From NCBI GenBank assembly GCA_015493615.1, contig WGCV01000047.1, positions 38,230-102,229 of the forward strand: 64,000 nt of DNA, written 5' to 3'. Each line of letters opens with the position of its first letter. Within the stretch, counting starts at the first letter, position 1. The position numbers and the translations under genes are program-made. The stretch comes from Melioribacteraceae bacterium (lineage in GTDB: Bacteria > Bacteroidota > Ignavibacteria > Ignavibacteriales > Melioribacteraceae). The notes below the pieces were generated by a model. It was not told the DNA's origin. It saw only the letters and a program-made list of their open reading frames with translations, and made no database searches. Shown one piece after another: positions 50,501-59,137 of the stretch.

Positions 50501-51441
50501 TTGCAGTTGTTGAATACCTTAAAGGTAATACTGAAAAGTTCTATGAAAATCTGTTGGACTCTTTGATTATAAATCCGGATAATGAAGTCGCAAGAGAAAA
50601 CTATTTGACGCAACTCTCGACAGATGTTAATGTCAATGATTTCGCCGCCGCGCCTTTTCCGCTTGTCTCGGTAGTTATTCCGGTTTACAATCAGGCGGAG
50701 TATTTAAGCGAAGCCGTCGAAAGCGTCGTAAAACAGACATATCCTTATTGGGAATGTATCATCGTTAATGACGGCAGCACCGATAATTCTGAAGAAGTTG
50801 CAAATAGATTAATTGAAAAATACCCGGACTTTAACATCAAATTGCTAAACAAAGAAAACGGCGGCTTAGCGGATGCCCGGAATTTTGCTATCGCTTCTGC
50901 GCTTGGGGATTTTATTTTACCTCTTGATTCCGACGATATTATATTGCCGGAGATGTTGAAAAAAACGGTTTCGGTGCTGTTGGCAAACCCTGATGTCTCT
51001 ATTGTCGGGACAGATACTTTGAGATTCGGAGAAGTGAACAACTCGTATCAAACTCAAGGGCTTGATTTAAATGTAATGAAGAAATTGGATACTCTGAACT
51101 ATTGTTCGCTTTACAGAAAAGAGGTGTGGGAAAAAGTTGGGGGCTACAACCGGAATATGGTTTACGGTTACGAAGATTGGGACTTTTGGATTTCTTGTGC
51201 GGAAGCAGGTTTTAAAGAAAAGAAAGTTGCTGAATATCTGTTTAAATATCGTATAAGAAAAAATAGTATGTTAACTCATTCAGTCCAAAAAGATGATCTT
51301 TTGAAAGCCCGTATTGTTCTCAATCACCCGGGTGTTTACAGCAAAGAAGAAAGGGAAAATGCGCTTAAGATTTTGAGAAAATTGGATGATAAAAATTTGG
51401 CCGAGAAAGAAAAAAAGATTTTGGATGGAATACAAAAATAA
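47512..51441 (+). CDS. Giant fusion: GT10 fucosyltransferase, FkbM methyltransferase, nucleotidyltransferase-like, GT2
   Basis: A 1309-residue protein from ATG 47512 (GTG 47506 also possible). About 1-270: GT10-like domain, with the alpha-1,3-fucosyltransferase signature YYFSLAFENS, YFTEKFIDP and PIYWGAQNIADFFP. About 290-500: FkbM-type methyltransferase (YSQIGQDKILDE, FYVEVGATDGVHFSNT, CIEPNPIEF, CSVDVEGSEFEVIKSID). About 520-960: uncertain region including ELIEGAHRLGILLYL, and FALAGSAPLSLLGLREANDI resembling a small nucleotidyltransferase. About 1045-1245: GT2 (VSVVIPVYNQAEYL, IIVNDGSTDNS, LPLDSDDIILP, GYEDWDFW). No membrane helices. It probably builds a fucose-containing, O-methylated glycan. 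Confidence 0.85.
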   Translation: MKKIIFLNDWGDSPFESLMRYKRQTPSGDAVWNELVGTVEIDEADYYIVFDNFPSDELIEKIPLNKVLFFQREPEAIKKRNKYFENALYYGSYENHHHLSTWQLIEDFGELVNRKAKKTKLLSTVTSGKTITEGQKKRLEVIRNLSEVFSNIDIFGRGLSSEVFGNSYKGELNYNGICKIRGLEDYYFSLAFENSSYNNYFTEKFIDPILMWSKPIYWGAQNIADFFPKESFVFVDIYDDNCIEIILKEINKPVNYDALKEARELVLFKYNLWAAIEEVINEIEDKNRIYMKEDYYSQIGQDKILDEELFQKKEKGFYVEVGATDGVHFSNTLFFEKFRNWDGICIEPNPIEFKKLEQSGRNCVKENVAISTSKGEVDFLAIDGYGKGLSGIINNYNTKHLNRIENETKETDSKKIIVKVKTVPLSDIFEKHGVSKINYCSVDVEGSEFEVIKSIDFSKVSIDCFTIENNYGIEEIISFLEGKGYLHWKTIQWDEVFVHKSFFENDEEKSVYLDKSEIQKVIKPHFANLLDIEHGAYKKTVPATELVNSKRIDPMAKYIFVRFKEDRINSEWGREVYLEHLRAFNGFVEGDGTGKKGIDAFVSSFENLLASMKLNGFDETKSMLPVSNNLELIEGAHRLGILLYLRQKVPVLIFKNEGWNYNYNFFRSKNLEQKYLDFMALQYIRFNKNLKIVLLFPAAEGNEEKVKKILLEQGEIYYEKEVLLSQSGAILFLTQVYHGEEWLGDIGNGFPGAKDKAGYCFAGNSSLRVYLFENKGEIPIAELKEKIRNIYGIGKHSVHINDTFEETELLANILFNQNSIDFLNYASVKNFSNFWTLFEKLKNAVRRGNIDTELFALAGSAPLSLLGLREANDIDYISQNDTIYFDEEKISNHVTEKSYYPYSFDDIIFNPQNHFYFSGIKFASLNVIKKMKLRRGEPKDIRDIKLLNNFLESNNELKFYLNYVEDLVEKEEFDKARQLLQYLDIVYRSNPSVKNNIAVVEYLKGNTEKFYENLLDSLIINPDNEVARENYLTQLSTDVNVNDFAAAPFPLVSVVIPVYNQAEYLSEAVESVVKQTYPYWECIIVNDGSTDNSEEVANRLIEKYPDFNIKLLNKENGGLADARNFAIASALGDFILPLDSDDIILPEMLKKTVSVLLANPDVSIVGTDTLRFGEVNNSYQTQGLDLNVMKKLDTLNYCSLYRKEVWEKVGGYNRNMVYGYEDWDFWISCAEAGFKEKKVAEYLFKYRIRKNSMLTHSVQKDDLLKARIVLNHPGVYSKEERENALKILRKLDDKNLAEKEKKILDGIQK

Positions 51442-54400
51442 AAATAGAATTAAAATTTTATTTGTTGCGCATAATTTTCCTCCGAATTGGTATGGAGGCG
51501 TGGAAAATTATTTAAAAAGTTTTGTTACTACATTATCTCAATACGGTGATTATGACGTATCAATATTATATCCTGAAATTCACGAGACTTATAAAGAAGT
51601 TGAAATTGAACTAATTTCGACAAGCGAATTTAATATATTTAGGATGCGGCACAACATTTCTTTCCCAGTGCTGATTGATCAATACAAAGAAAAATTCAAA
51701 CAGGTATTTCAACGGTTTTTTCGTAGAAATCATTTCGATATTATACATTTTCATCATTTAATGAATTATCCGAATAATTTGGTGAAAATAGCAAAAGATT
51801 CCGGAGCAGAAATCTTTTTTACAATTCATGATTTCTGGTTTTTCTGTCCGAAAGTTCATTTGTTTAATGAGAAGAAAAAGGAAGTCTGTAAAGGAAATAA
51901 ATCTGCCGCTGAGTGCGCCGAATGCTTATTGGGAAAAGACCCTGTGCTTATCGATATCTTAAATAAACGCAAGATCGAAATAGCGGAAATGTTTAAATCT
52001 ATAGATTATATATCCGTTCCATCCCAATTTGTAAAAAGAAAACTTATTGGATACGGTATTCCAAATGAAATTCATATTCATCCGTTGGGTATTAAAGATA
52101 AAATCACTCATTTACCCGTTCAGAAAAAAAATCATTCCGGCCCTATTACCCTCGGGTATTTAGGTTCAATATCACATATAAAAAATATAGTCCCGGCTAC
52201 AAGATGGTTCTCGGAAATTCCCACAACCATGAAATTTAAAATATGGGGCAATGGGCATGCCGAACTTATTCGTGAAATAAAAGAGATCGCTCAAAGTAAC
52301 GGGAATATTGAATATATGGGTAGCTATTCTCCCGATGACTTGGAAGGAATTTTTTCACAAATAGATATTCTTCTTATCCCTTCATTTGTTGAAACTTTCT
52401 CAATTGTTTTGAGAGAGGCGCTGATGTATAAAATTCCGGCGTTACTGTCCGACATTGAAGTCTTTAGGGAGGGGTTGGCAAATACAAATTTCAGAATATT
52501 TTTTAATACTAATGATAAAAATGATTTTGTACAACAAATAAAAATTTTGGAAGAAAACCCTAAATTAATCCGGCAAATGAAGGAAAGTATTGTGAAACCC
52601 CTGACAATTGATGAGGACGTTTCGAAATGGGATAAAGTCTATAAGCAGAATTTATCCGAAGGAGGCGTTCGGAACAGAGTCAGCATTATTATTCCTTTAT
52701 TTAATAAACTTGAACTGACACAAAACTGCATTGACGCTCTTTATGCAAACACTGAAACTGATCTTTTTGAATTGATTCTTGTTGACAATGCTTCTTCCGA
52801 CGGCACTACGGAATATATAAAGCGCATTGCAGAAGAAAAATCAAATGTCAAGATTATTGTAAATAAAGAAAATTTGGGATTTGCCAAAGCTAATAATCAG
52901 GGCGCGGAAATCGCCCAAGGAGAATATTTAGTAACGTTAAACAATGATACTATTGTCAAAAAAGGCTGGGTCGGAAGTTTACTTAATATTGCCGAAAATG
53001 ATAAATCCGTGGCAGCGGTTGGAGCGAAATTATTGTTCCCGGATAATACTATTCAGCATGCCGGCGTTGTGATTGTAAAAAATCTCCAAAGAAACGAACC
53101 GTTAATTGCGACTCATATTTTTTATCAGCAAGATAAAAATTTAAAAGAAGTTAACACTTTGCTACAATATCAGGTTCTTACCGCAGGATGTCTGTTAATT
53201 CGTAGAGAAGCTTTTTTTGAAGTAGGCGGCTTTGATGAGATCTATTGGAACGGATATGAAGATGTGGATCTTTGTTTTAAACTGAAGCAAAATAATTGGC
53301 AGCTTGTTTATCAACCGAAATCCGAAATAATTCATTTTGAGTCGCAGAGCGGACCGGAACGTTTTTCAAAAAATGATGAAAATGTTGAGATATTGGTTAA
53401 TAGATGGCTTGGAAAGGTACATCCTGATTTTGTAGTAGAAAGCGAAGACTTTGTGAGAGAAACCGGGGCTCAAATTACAAAATATATTCCCAAACCGCTG
53501 AGAAACGTTAGGGCTTCAATCATCATTGTTACTTATAATTCTTCAGGGGAAATTCTTAGGAATCTATCTTCTGTCGGGAATTTTATGACGAGAGAGGATG
53601 AAGTAATAATTGTCGATAACAATTCAAAAGATAATACGGTTGAAATTATCGAACGTTTTATTGAAGGGCGCGATAATTTCAGACTTTTGAAAAACGATAA
53701 AAATTTAGGATTTACAGTAGCTACAAATATGGGGATAAAAGAGAGCAGGAATAATATGATTGTTCTTCTTAATCCCGACACTGTGGTTACTCAAAATTGG
53801 CTTGAGAAATTTGAGTACCATTTAAGAGATAAAAATGTGATGGCGGTAGGACCTCTCTCCAATTACGCTGCCGGACTTCAGAATATTTTCGTCTATTTAC
53901 CCGAAGATGAAGCTTCTATGTTATCGGCTTCTGCAATTAATACTATTTTGGAGGAGAATAATCGATATAAATCTGCAGATACCAAGTTGTTGATTGGCTT
54001 CTGTATAGCTGTTAAACGCTCGTTCTTTGAAGAATACGGACTTTTGGACGAGGACTTATTTTTGGGGAACGATGACCTTGAGCTGAGTTGGAGAATTAGG
54101 GAAAACGGAGGAGTATTAAAGGTCGCTCTTGATACGTTCATCTTCCACGAAGGACAGAAAAGTTTTGCAACTGAGGAGAAAGAAAAAACGGAAAAGCTTG
54201 TTCAGGAAAGTACCAATAAGCTTTACCGGAAATTAGAGAAATATTACGGAAAAGGAAGAGTTCCCTCTTCGATGGAATTATGGGGAATGGAGTGGTTTAA
54301 CCCGACAAATGTTAATCCTCTTTTATCCGTGCCTGTTACCGCGTCAATCATTATTCCCGTATTTAACCAGATTGAATATACGCTCGAAACAATCGAAAGT

Positions 54401-55513
54401 ATTTACCAAACAACAGAGGAAAGTTTTGAACTTATTCTTATAGATAACGGCAGTGAAAAGAAAACTTCCGATACCTTGCAAAAACTCTCCGATGAAAAAG
54501 AAAATGTTAAGGTAATCCGAAACGACGAAAATCTTGGCTTTCCCAAAGCAATTAATCAAGGTTTGAGAGCCGCGCACGGAAAATATATCGTGATAGCAAA
54601 TAATGATATTGTAGTTACTAAGGGCTGGCTTCGTAAAATGATTGTTCATGCGGAGTCGCGACCAAATATTGGAATTGTAGGCACTGTTTCAAATAAAGTA
54701 AGCGGCGTTCAACTTGTTAAAAATGCCGAGTACAAAACCTTGGACGAGATGCGGAAATTTGCGGAAAAAGTTGAAACCGAAATGAGAGGGAAAATATATG
54801 AATTTCCGCGCGTGGCGTTTTTATGCACTTTAATAAAATGGAGAGTTGTTGAAAAAGTCGGCGGACTTGACGAGCGGTTCAGTCCCGGCAATTATGAAGA
54901 TGATGATTATTGTCTGCGCGCACAGTTAGCCGGATTTAAGACGGTGATCGCGTTAGATGTTTTTATTCATCATTACGGCTCAAAAAGTTTTACCGCCGAA
55001 GGCAATGAAAAATATGCCCGTCTGCTCGAGAAGAATAAGAGGAAGTTCATCAATAAATGGGGCGGAACTCCTGATGATATTTGGCTTAAAGGGAAGAAGC
55101 CGTTTGAGCGCGAGATTGCCATCCCGCTTAGGAAGACATTTGTTGATTATGTTAATTCCGCAAACACAGCATTAAACTCTCAGAAATATGAAGAATCATT
55201 GCATAATTTGGAAAAGGCGATTGAGTCTTTTGATGAGAGTTCGGGAGTTAAAATAACGGATTTGTTGATGTTGGCTGCAAAAATAGCTAAATTATTAAAT
55301 CAATCTGAAAAGGCGGAAAAGTATTTGGCGAAGTTTATTCAAATTGATGATAAAAATGCGGAGACGTACAATTTGCTCGGTCAAATTTTTGAAGAGAAGG
55401 AAGAGTACGAAAAAGCTCTCGGTTTTTATGAACAATCATTGAAGCTGCGAGATGATATTGAAATCAAAAGGAAAACAGATAAATTGAAAAATAACTTAAT
55501 AACAAAATCATAA
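51425..55513 (+). CDS. Multi-domain glycosyltransferase GT4-GT2-GT2-GT2-TPR
   Basis: 1362 residues from ATG 51425, overlapping the previous gene by 17 bases; the reading from 51386 is rejected. About 1-410: GT4 (ILFVAHNFPPNWYGGVENYL, FHHLMNYP, LGYLGSISHIKN, PSFVETFSIVLREAL). About 418-680: GT2 (VSIIIPLFNKLELT, LNNDTIVKKGW, GYEDVDLCFKL). About 696-960: GT2 (SIIIVTYNSSG, LLNPDTVVTQNW, DLELSWR). About 972-1230: GT2 (SIIIPVFNQIEYT, ANNDIVVTKGW, EDDDYCLRAQLAGF). About 1245-1362: TPR. One polypeptide thus carries four transferase domains, enough to extend a glycan by several sugars. Confidence 0.88.
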   Translation: MEYKNKNRIKILFVAHNFPPNWYGGVENYLKSFVTTLSQYGDYDVSILYPEIHETYKEVEIELISTSEFNIFRMRHNISFPVLIDQYKEKFKQVFQRFFRRNHFDIIHFHHLMNYPNNLVKIAKDSGAEIFFTIHDFWFFCPKVHLFNEKKKEVCKGNKSAAECAECLLGKDPVLIDILNKRKIEIAEMFKSIDYISVPSQFVKRKLIGYGIPNEIHIHPLGIKDKITHLPVQKKNHSGPITLGYLGSISHIKNIVPATRWFSEIPTTMKFKIWGNGHAELIREIKEIAQSNGNIEYMGSYSPDDLEGIFSQIDILLIPSFVETFSIVLREALMYKIPALLSDIEVFREGLANTNFRIFFNTNDKNDFVQQIKILEENPKLIRQMKESIVKPLTIDEDVSKWDKVYKQNLSEGGVRNRVSIIIPLFNKLELTQNCIDALYANTETDLFELILVDNASSDGTTEYIKRIAEEKSNVKIIVNKENLGFAKANNQGAEIAQGEYLVTLNNDTIVKKGWVGSLLNIAENDKSVAAVGAKLLFPDNTIQHAGVVIVKNLQRNEPLIATHIFYQQDKNLKEVNTLLQYQVLTAGCLLIRREAFFEVGGFDEIYWNGYEDVDLCFKLKQNNWQLVYQPKSEIIHFESQSGPERFSKNDENVEILVNRWLGKVHPDFVVESEDFVRETGAQITKYIPKPLRNVRASIIIVTYNSSGEILRNLSSVGNFMTREDEVIIVDNNSKDNTVEIIERFIEGRDNFRLLKNDKNLGFTVATNMGIKESRNNMIVLLNPDTVVTQNWLEKFEYHLRDKNVMAVGPLSNYAAGLQNIFVYLPEDEASMLSASAINTILEENNRYKSADTKLLIGFCIAVKRSFFEEYGLLDEDLFLGNDDLELSWRIRENGGVLKVALDTFIFHEGQKSFATEEKEKTEKLVQESTNKLYRKLEKYYGKGRVPSSMELWGMEWFNPTNVNPLLSVPVTASIIIPVFNQIEYTLETIESIYQTTEESFELILIDNGSEKKTSDTLQKLSDEKENVKVIRNDENLGFPKAINQGLRAAHGKYIVIANNDIVVTKGWLRKMIVHAESRPNIGIVGTVSNKVSGVQLVKNAEYKTLDEMRKFAEKVETEMRGKIYEFPRVAFLCTLIKWRVVEKVGGLDERFSPGNYEDDDYCLRAQLAGFKTVIALDVFIHHYGSKSFTAEGNEKYARLLEKNKRKFINKWGGTPDDIWLKGKKPFEREIAIPLRKTFVDYVNSANTALNSQKYEESLHNLEKAIESFDESSGVKITDLLMLAAKIAKLLNQSEKAEKYLAKFIQIDDKNAETYNLLGQIFEEKEEYEKALGFYEQSLKLRDDIEIKRKTDKLKNNLITKS

Positions 55514-55526
55514 TTGCGGAGGGGCA

Positions 55527-57635
55527 ATGAAATCGTTTTACGAATTATTTAACGCGGCGTACGACCTGAATAAGATAGGGAAGTACGACGAAGCGCAAAA
55601 TGCCTTGAAGGAGGCGGAAGAAGCGTTTGTCCCGAATGATAAAAATATCACTCTCGAGGACGTTTATATTTTGCGCGGTACAATTGCGCTTAATCAGGAA
55701 GATGTTGATTACGCGCTTGAAGCGTTTGAAGCGGCGCTTAAAAAAAATCCGGAATCAGCCGAAGCTTGTCTTGGATTAGGCCAGATTTTCTACATCGTTG
55801 AAGATAAAAAAGCCACTAAGGCGATGTTTGAATGGGCTTACAAAAACGACCCGGAAAACGAAAGCGCGAGAAACGCAATAGTTAATATTAACAGAGAATT
55901 GGGCTACCCCGATTGGCACAATTCCCTGTTGGAAAACTTGGAGGAAACTCCCGAAGCGGAAGATCTCTCTTTTGAAAATATCTACAACGAAGCTTACGAT
56001 CTTTTTTTAAACAACAATTATTCGGAAGCGTTGGATCGGCTTTCGGCTCTTAACAGCAGATACGTCGAGGAGGCTTATCTCTTAAAAGGGAATATTTATC
56101 TTGCCGACGGAGATTTGGAAAGAGCGCGGGACGCTTTTGAAACGGCGCTTGAGCATAATCCCCAAGCGGTTCCGGCGTTAGTCGGGCTTGCGGAGTACTT
56201 CTACAAAAAAGGAATGAAGCAGGACGCTAAGGTTATGTACGAACAAGCGCTTCAGATTGATCCGCACGATGAGTTTGCGCTCGTCGGATTGGCGAAGGTT
56301 AATCAGGAGCTTGGGTTATCGCCGGTTCACAATCTTGTCGATTTTTTCTCGAATACAGAAGTCGCTTCGGAAGTAAATTCAAGATTGGACGACGCTTACG
56401 AAAAGTTCGAAGCTAAGGATTTCAGCTCCGCTCTTGCCGTTCTTAACCAGCTCGAAGGAGAACTCCGGTCGTTGGAAAGCGACGGAGTTAACGATATTAT
56501 TTCACGCGTTAAAAACTTTAAAGGCTTCAATTATTTGTCGCTCGGCGATGTTGAAAACGCCCGCTACGAGTTTGAAGGCGCGTTGGAATTAAACGCGGAA
56601 AGCTCGCAGGCTTGTTCCGGTTTGGGCGAGGTTTTTTATCTTGAAGGGAACGACAAGGAAGCTAAAATTATGTTTGAGTGGGGAGTTAAGAATAACCGCG
56701 CAAACAGTTTCGCGAAAGCCGGTTTGGCTAAGGTTAATAAAATACTCGGACTTCCCGCCGATCATAACACTTTGTTCCTCGGCATCGATATTGAAAACAG
56801 CAAAGCCTTTACCGATTTGATGACCGAAGCATACAACAAATTTGTAGCCAAAGATTTTGAAGCCGCAATTTCCGCGTTGGAAAAAGCCGAAGATATGTAT
56901 GACGAAATGCCTTCATCCCGCGAGGAGAAACTGTCGCTGGCGAGTATTTCCAACTTTAAAGGTTACTGTTATTTGGGAATAAACGAGTTGGACGACGCGA
57001 GAAAATCTTTTGAAAAAGCGCTTGTTCTTAATCCGGATAGTTCGCAGGCGTGCGCCGGACTCGGTGAGATTTTTTATCTACTTGAGCAGGAAGAAAATGC
57101 AAAAGTTATGTACGAATGGGCTGTGAAAAACGAGCCGAGGAATAAAGTGGCGATTGCAGGTTTGGAAAAAGTGAATAAAATTCTCGGCATTAAAGATGAG
57201 ATAATTAAGAGGAACACAGAGAAGATTGAAAATTTGATCGAAAGCGCTTATGATGATTTTGAAAAGAAAAGCTACGAGGTTGCGCTTGAAAAATTGCTTG
57301 AAGCGGAAGGTTTAATCTCGGAAACTTTTGAAGATCAGGAAAAAGAGGCGACAATAGCAAGTATCAACAACTTCATCGGTTTTAATTATCTTGCTCTCGG
57401 GAAAAACGACCGCGCAAAAAGTCATTTTGAAACGGCTTTGGAAAACAATCCGGAATCATCCCAGGCGTGCGCAGGCTTAGCGGAAGTCCTTTTCCTTGAG
57501 GGGAAGGATAAAGAAGCGAAGGAAATGTACGAGTGGGCTGTAAAGAATAACCCCGAGAACAGATACGCTCTTGCCGGTTTGGCAAAGGTAAATAATCTTC
57601 TCGGTTTGGACGAAAACGATAATTCGCTGCTATAG
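55527..57635 (+). CDS. TPR protein of five long repeated modules
   Basis: A 702-residue cytoplasmic protein made of five repeats of about 135-148 residues, beginning near residues 5, 153, 288, 432 and 572. Each starts with an AYD-F-x-KxxYxxAL helix (AYDLNKIGKYDEA, AYDLFLNNNYSEAL, AYEKFEAKDFSSAL, AYNKFVAKDFEAAI, AYDDFEKKSYEVAL). Each contains standard TPR pairs (ALELNAESSQACSGLGEVFY) and ends with LAKVNxxLGL. The last three modules are most alike, suggesting recent duplication. Start follows GGAGG. It likely scaffolds the glycosyltransferases encoded around it; no catalytic domain is visible. Confidence 0.85.
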   Translation: MKSFYELFNAAYDLNKIGKYDEAQNALKEAEEAFVPNDKNITLEDVYILRGTIALNQEDVDYALEAFEAALKKNPESAEACLGLGQIFYIVEDKKATKAMFEWAYKNDPENESARNAIVNINRELGYPDWHNSLLENLEETPEAEDLSFENIYNEAYDLFLNNNYSEALDRLSALNSRYVEEAYLLKGNIYLADGDLERARDAFETALEHNPQAVPALVGLAEYFYKKGMKQDAKVMYEQALQIDPHDEFALVGLAKVNQELGLSPVHNLVDFFSNTEVASEVNSRLDDAYEKFEAKDFSSALAVLNQLEGELRSLESDGVNDIISRVKNFKGFNYLSLGDVENARYEFEGALELNAESSQACSGLGEVFYLEGNDKEAKIMFEWGVKNNRANSFAKAGLAKVNKILGLPADHNTLFLGIDIENSKAFTDLMTEAYNKFVAKDFEAAISALEKAEDMYDEMPSSREEKLSLASISNFKGYCYLGINELDDARKSFEKALVLNPDSSQACAGLGEIFYLLEQEENAKVMYEWAVKNEPRNKVAIAGLEKVNKILGIKDEIIKRNTEKIENLIESAYDDFEKKSYEVALEKLLEAEGLISETFEDQEKEATIASINNFIGFNYLALGKNDRAKSHFETALENNPESSQACAGLAEVLFLEGKDKEAKEMYEWAVKNNPENRYALAGLAKVNNLLGLDENDNSLL

Positions 57636-57638
57636 ATT

Positions 57639-59129
57639 ATGAATGGGATTTCACTCTGCGTAATAGTTAAAAATGAAGCGCATTATCTTTCCGGCTGTTT
57701 GGAATCGGCAAAGAATGTCGCGGATGAAATTATTGTTGTCGATACCGGTTCGACGGATAATTCCAAAGAAATCGCCCTAAGTTATAACGCGGAAGTGTTT
57801 GATTTTACGTGGGTAAATGATTTTTCCGCGGCGAGAAACTTTTCTCTTTCAAAAGCGAGTAGAGATTGGATACTTTACCTGGACGCCGACGAGCGTTTAA
57901 CAGAGAAATCGATTGAACAGATTAATAAGATTAAAATTCAGAAGCGGAAAGCCGGATATTATTGTCGTGTGGTAAGCCCCTCCGCTGCGACCGGCAATCC
58001 TTCGGTTATGAAGTATATCCGGTTCTTCCGCAATCTGGATAATCCCCGTTTTGAAGGTAAAGTGCACGAGCAGATTATTCCGGACCTGAAAGCGAAAGGA
58101 TTTGAACTGATTGATTCTGAAATAGAGATACTCCATATCGGTTATGACGTTGGAAAAGATATCCTTGAAGAGAAAGCGCGTCGTAATCTGAAACTGCTAC
58201 TCAACGATTATAATGAAAATCCGTCGTCGTACAATGCTTTTCAGTTGGGGCAGAGTTACATTTTCCTTAATGAGTTTAAAAAAGCGGATGAGTATTTCAG
58301 GCTTGTAGCGGAAAGGGGGGAACTCGACGATGAGCATCTTGCCCAAACATACCGCTATCTTGCCGCGTTTGCTCTTTCCCAAAAAAAACCGGAAGACGCT
58401 GAAAGTTTTGCCCTCGAAGGACTTCGACGACGCAGTGAGTCGCCCCTTTTGAATGTTGTTATGGCGAATATCAAGCTGGACAAAGGGGAGTTTGAAGCCG
58501 CCGCCGATTACGGACGAAAAGCGTATGATTACAATTCTCTTTATTTATCCGGAGAAAAGCCGACCGGATTTGAAGTTCTTGTGGACGCAAAAAATATGTT
58601 TTTATACGGCGTTAATCTTGCGATAGCCGCGGCTTCCGCAACTTTGTTTAATTATCTTTACCCGAAAAGGAATGAATTTGACATCTCCGACGAGGAGAAA
58701 GTAATATTAAAATTTTATGATGAAATTTTTAATTTGAACGAAATCTCCGGCAAAACCATTGAAAACGCGTTGAGATATTCCGATAAAATAAATTTTGAAA
58801 TACTCTACCGGATTTTAAAAAACGCATCCGAAGATATGCAGAAAATGGTGTTTAAGAATTTTGCCGATAAAAATCCAAGCTCTTACAATTTCAATTTTGC
58901 GACCGCGGAACTTTTTGAAGAAGATAATTATGATGAGGCTATTTATTATTACGAACGAGCGTTTGAAGTTAAGCCGAACGACTTGGTCGTGATTTTGAAG
59001 CTGCTCGGTTTGTTCTCCGCCAAAGGGGACTTGAACGGCATAAAGGGAATGCTGGAGAAGGCTCTCCCTTATTTTGAAGATAATCCGGAACTTCACAATC
59101 GATTTTTATCGATATACAATAAGTTGTAG
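57639..59129 (+). CDS. GT2 glycosyltransferase (WaaE/SunS-like) with TPR tail
   Basis: A 496-residue protein. Residues 1-225 are a GT2 domain of the type starting ISLCVIVKNEAHYLSGCLES, with IIVVDTGSTDNSKEIA, FDFTWVNDFSAARNFSLSKA and the DxD equivalent YLDADERL. FRNLDNPRFEGKVHEQI and HIGYD follow, as in LPS core and peptide glycosyltransferases of this group. The rest is TPR-like helices. It starts 3 bases after the upstream TPR gene. TPR domains suggest a protein acceptor, but this is inference. Confidence 0.87.
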   Translation: MNGISLCVIVKNEAHYLSGCLESAKNVADEIIVVDTGSTDNSKEIALSYNAEVFDFTWVNDFSAARNFSLSKASRDWILYLDADERLTEKSIEQINKIKIQKRKAGYYCRVVSPSAATGNPSVMKYIRFFRNLDNPRFEGKVHEQIIPDLKAKGFELIDSEIEILHIGYDVGKDILEEKARRNLKLLLNDYNENPSSYNAFQLGQSYIFLNEFKKADEYFRLVAERGELDDEHLAQTYRYLAAFALSQKKPEDAESFALEGLRRRSESPLLNVVMANIKLDKGEFEAAADYGRKAYDYNSLYLSGEKPTGFEVLVDAKNMFLYGVNLAIAAASATLFNYLYPKRNEFDISDEEKVILKFYDEIFNLNEISGKTIENALRYSDKINFEILYRILKNASEDMQKMVFKNFADKNPSSYNFNFATAELFEEDNYDEAIYYYERAFEVKPNDLVVILKLLGLFSAKGDLNGIKGMLEKALPYFEDNPELHNRFLSIYNKL

Positions 59130-59137
59130 TTTCCCGA

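Noticed and set aside
55527..57635. Tandem DNA repeat or assembly artefact in the TPR gene
   Set aside because: The repeats are conserved at protein level but diverged in DNA, as expected for old duplications under selection.
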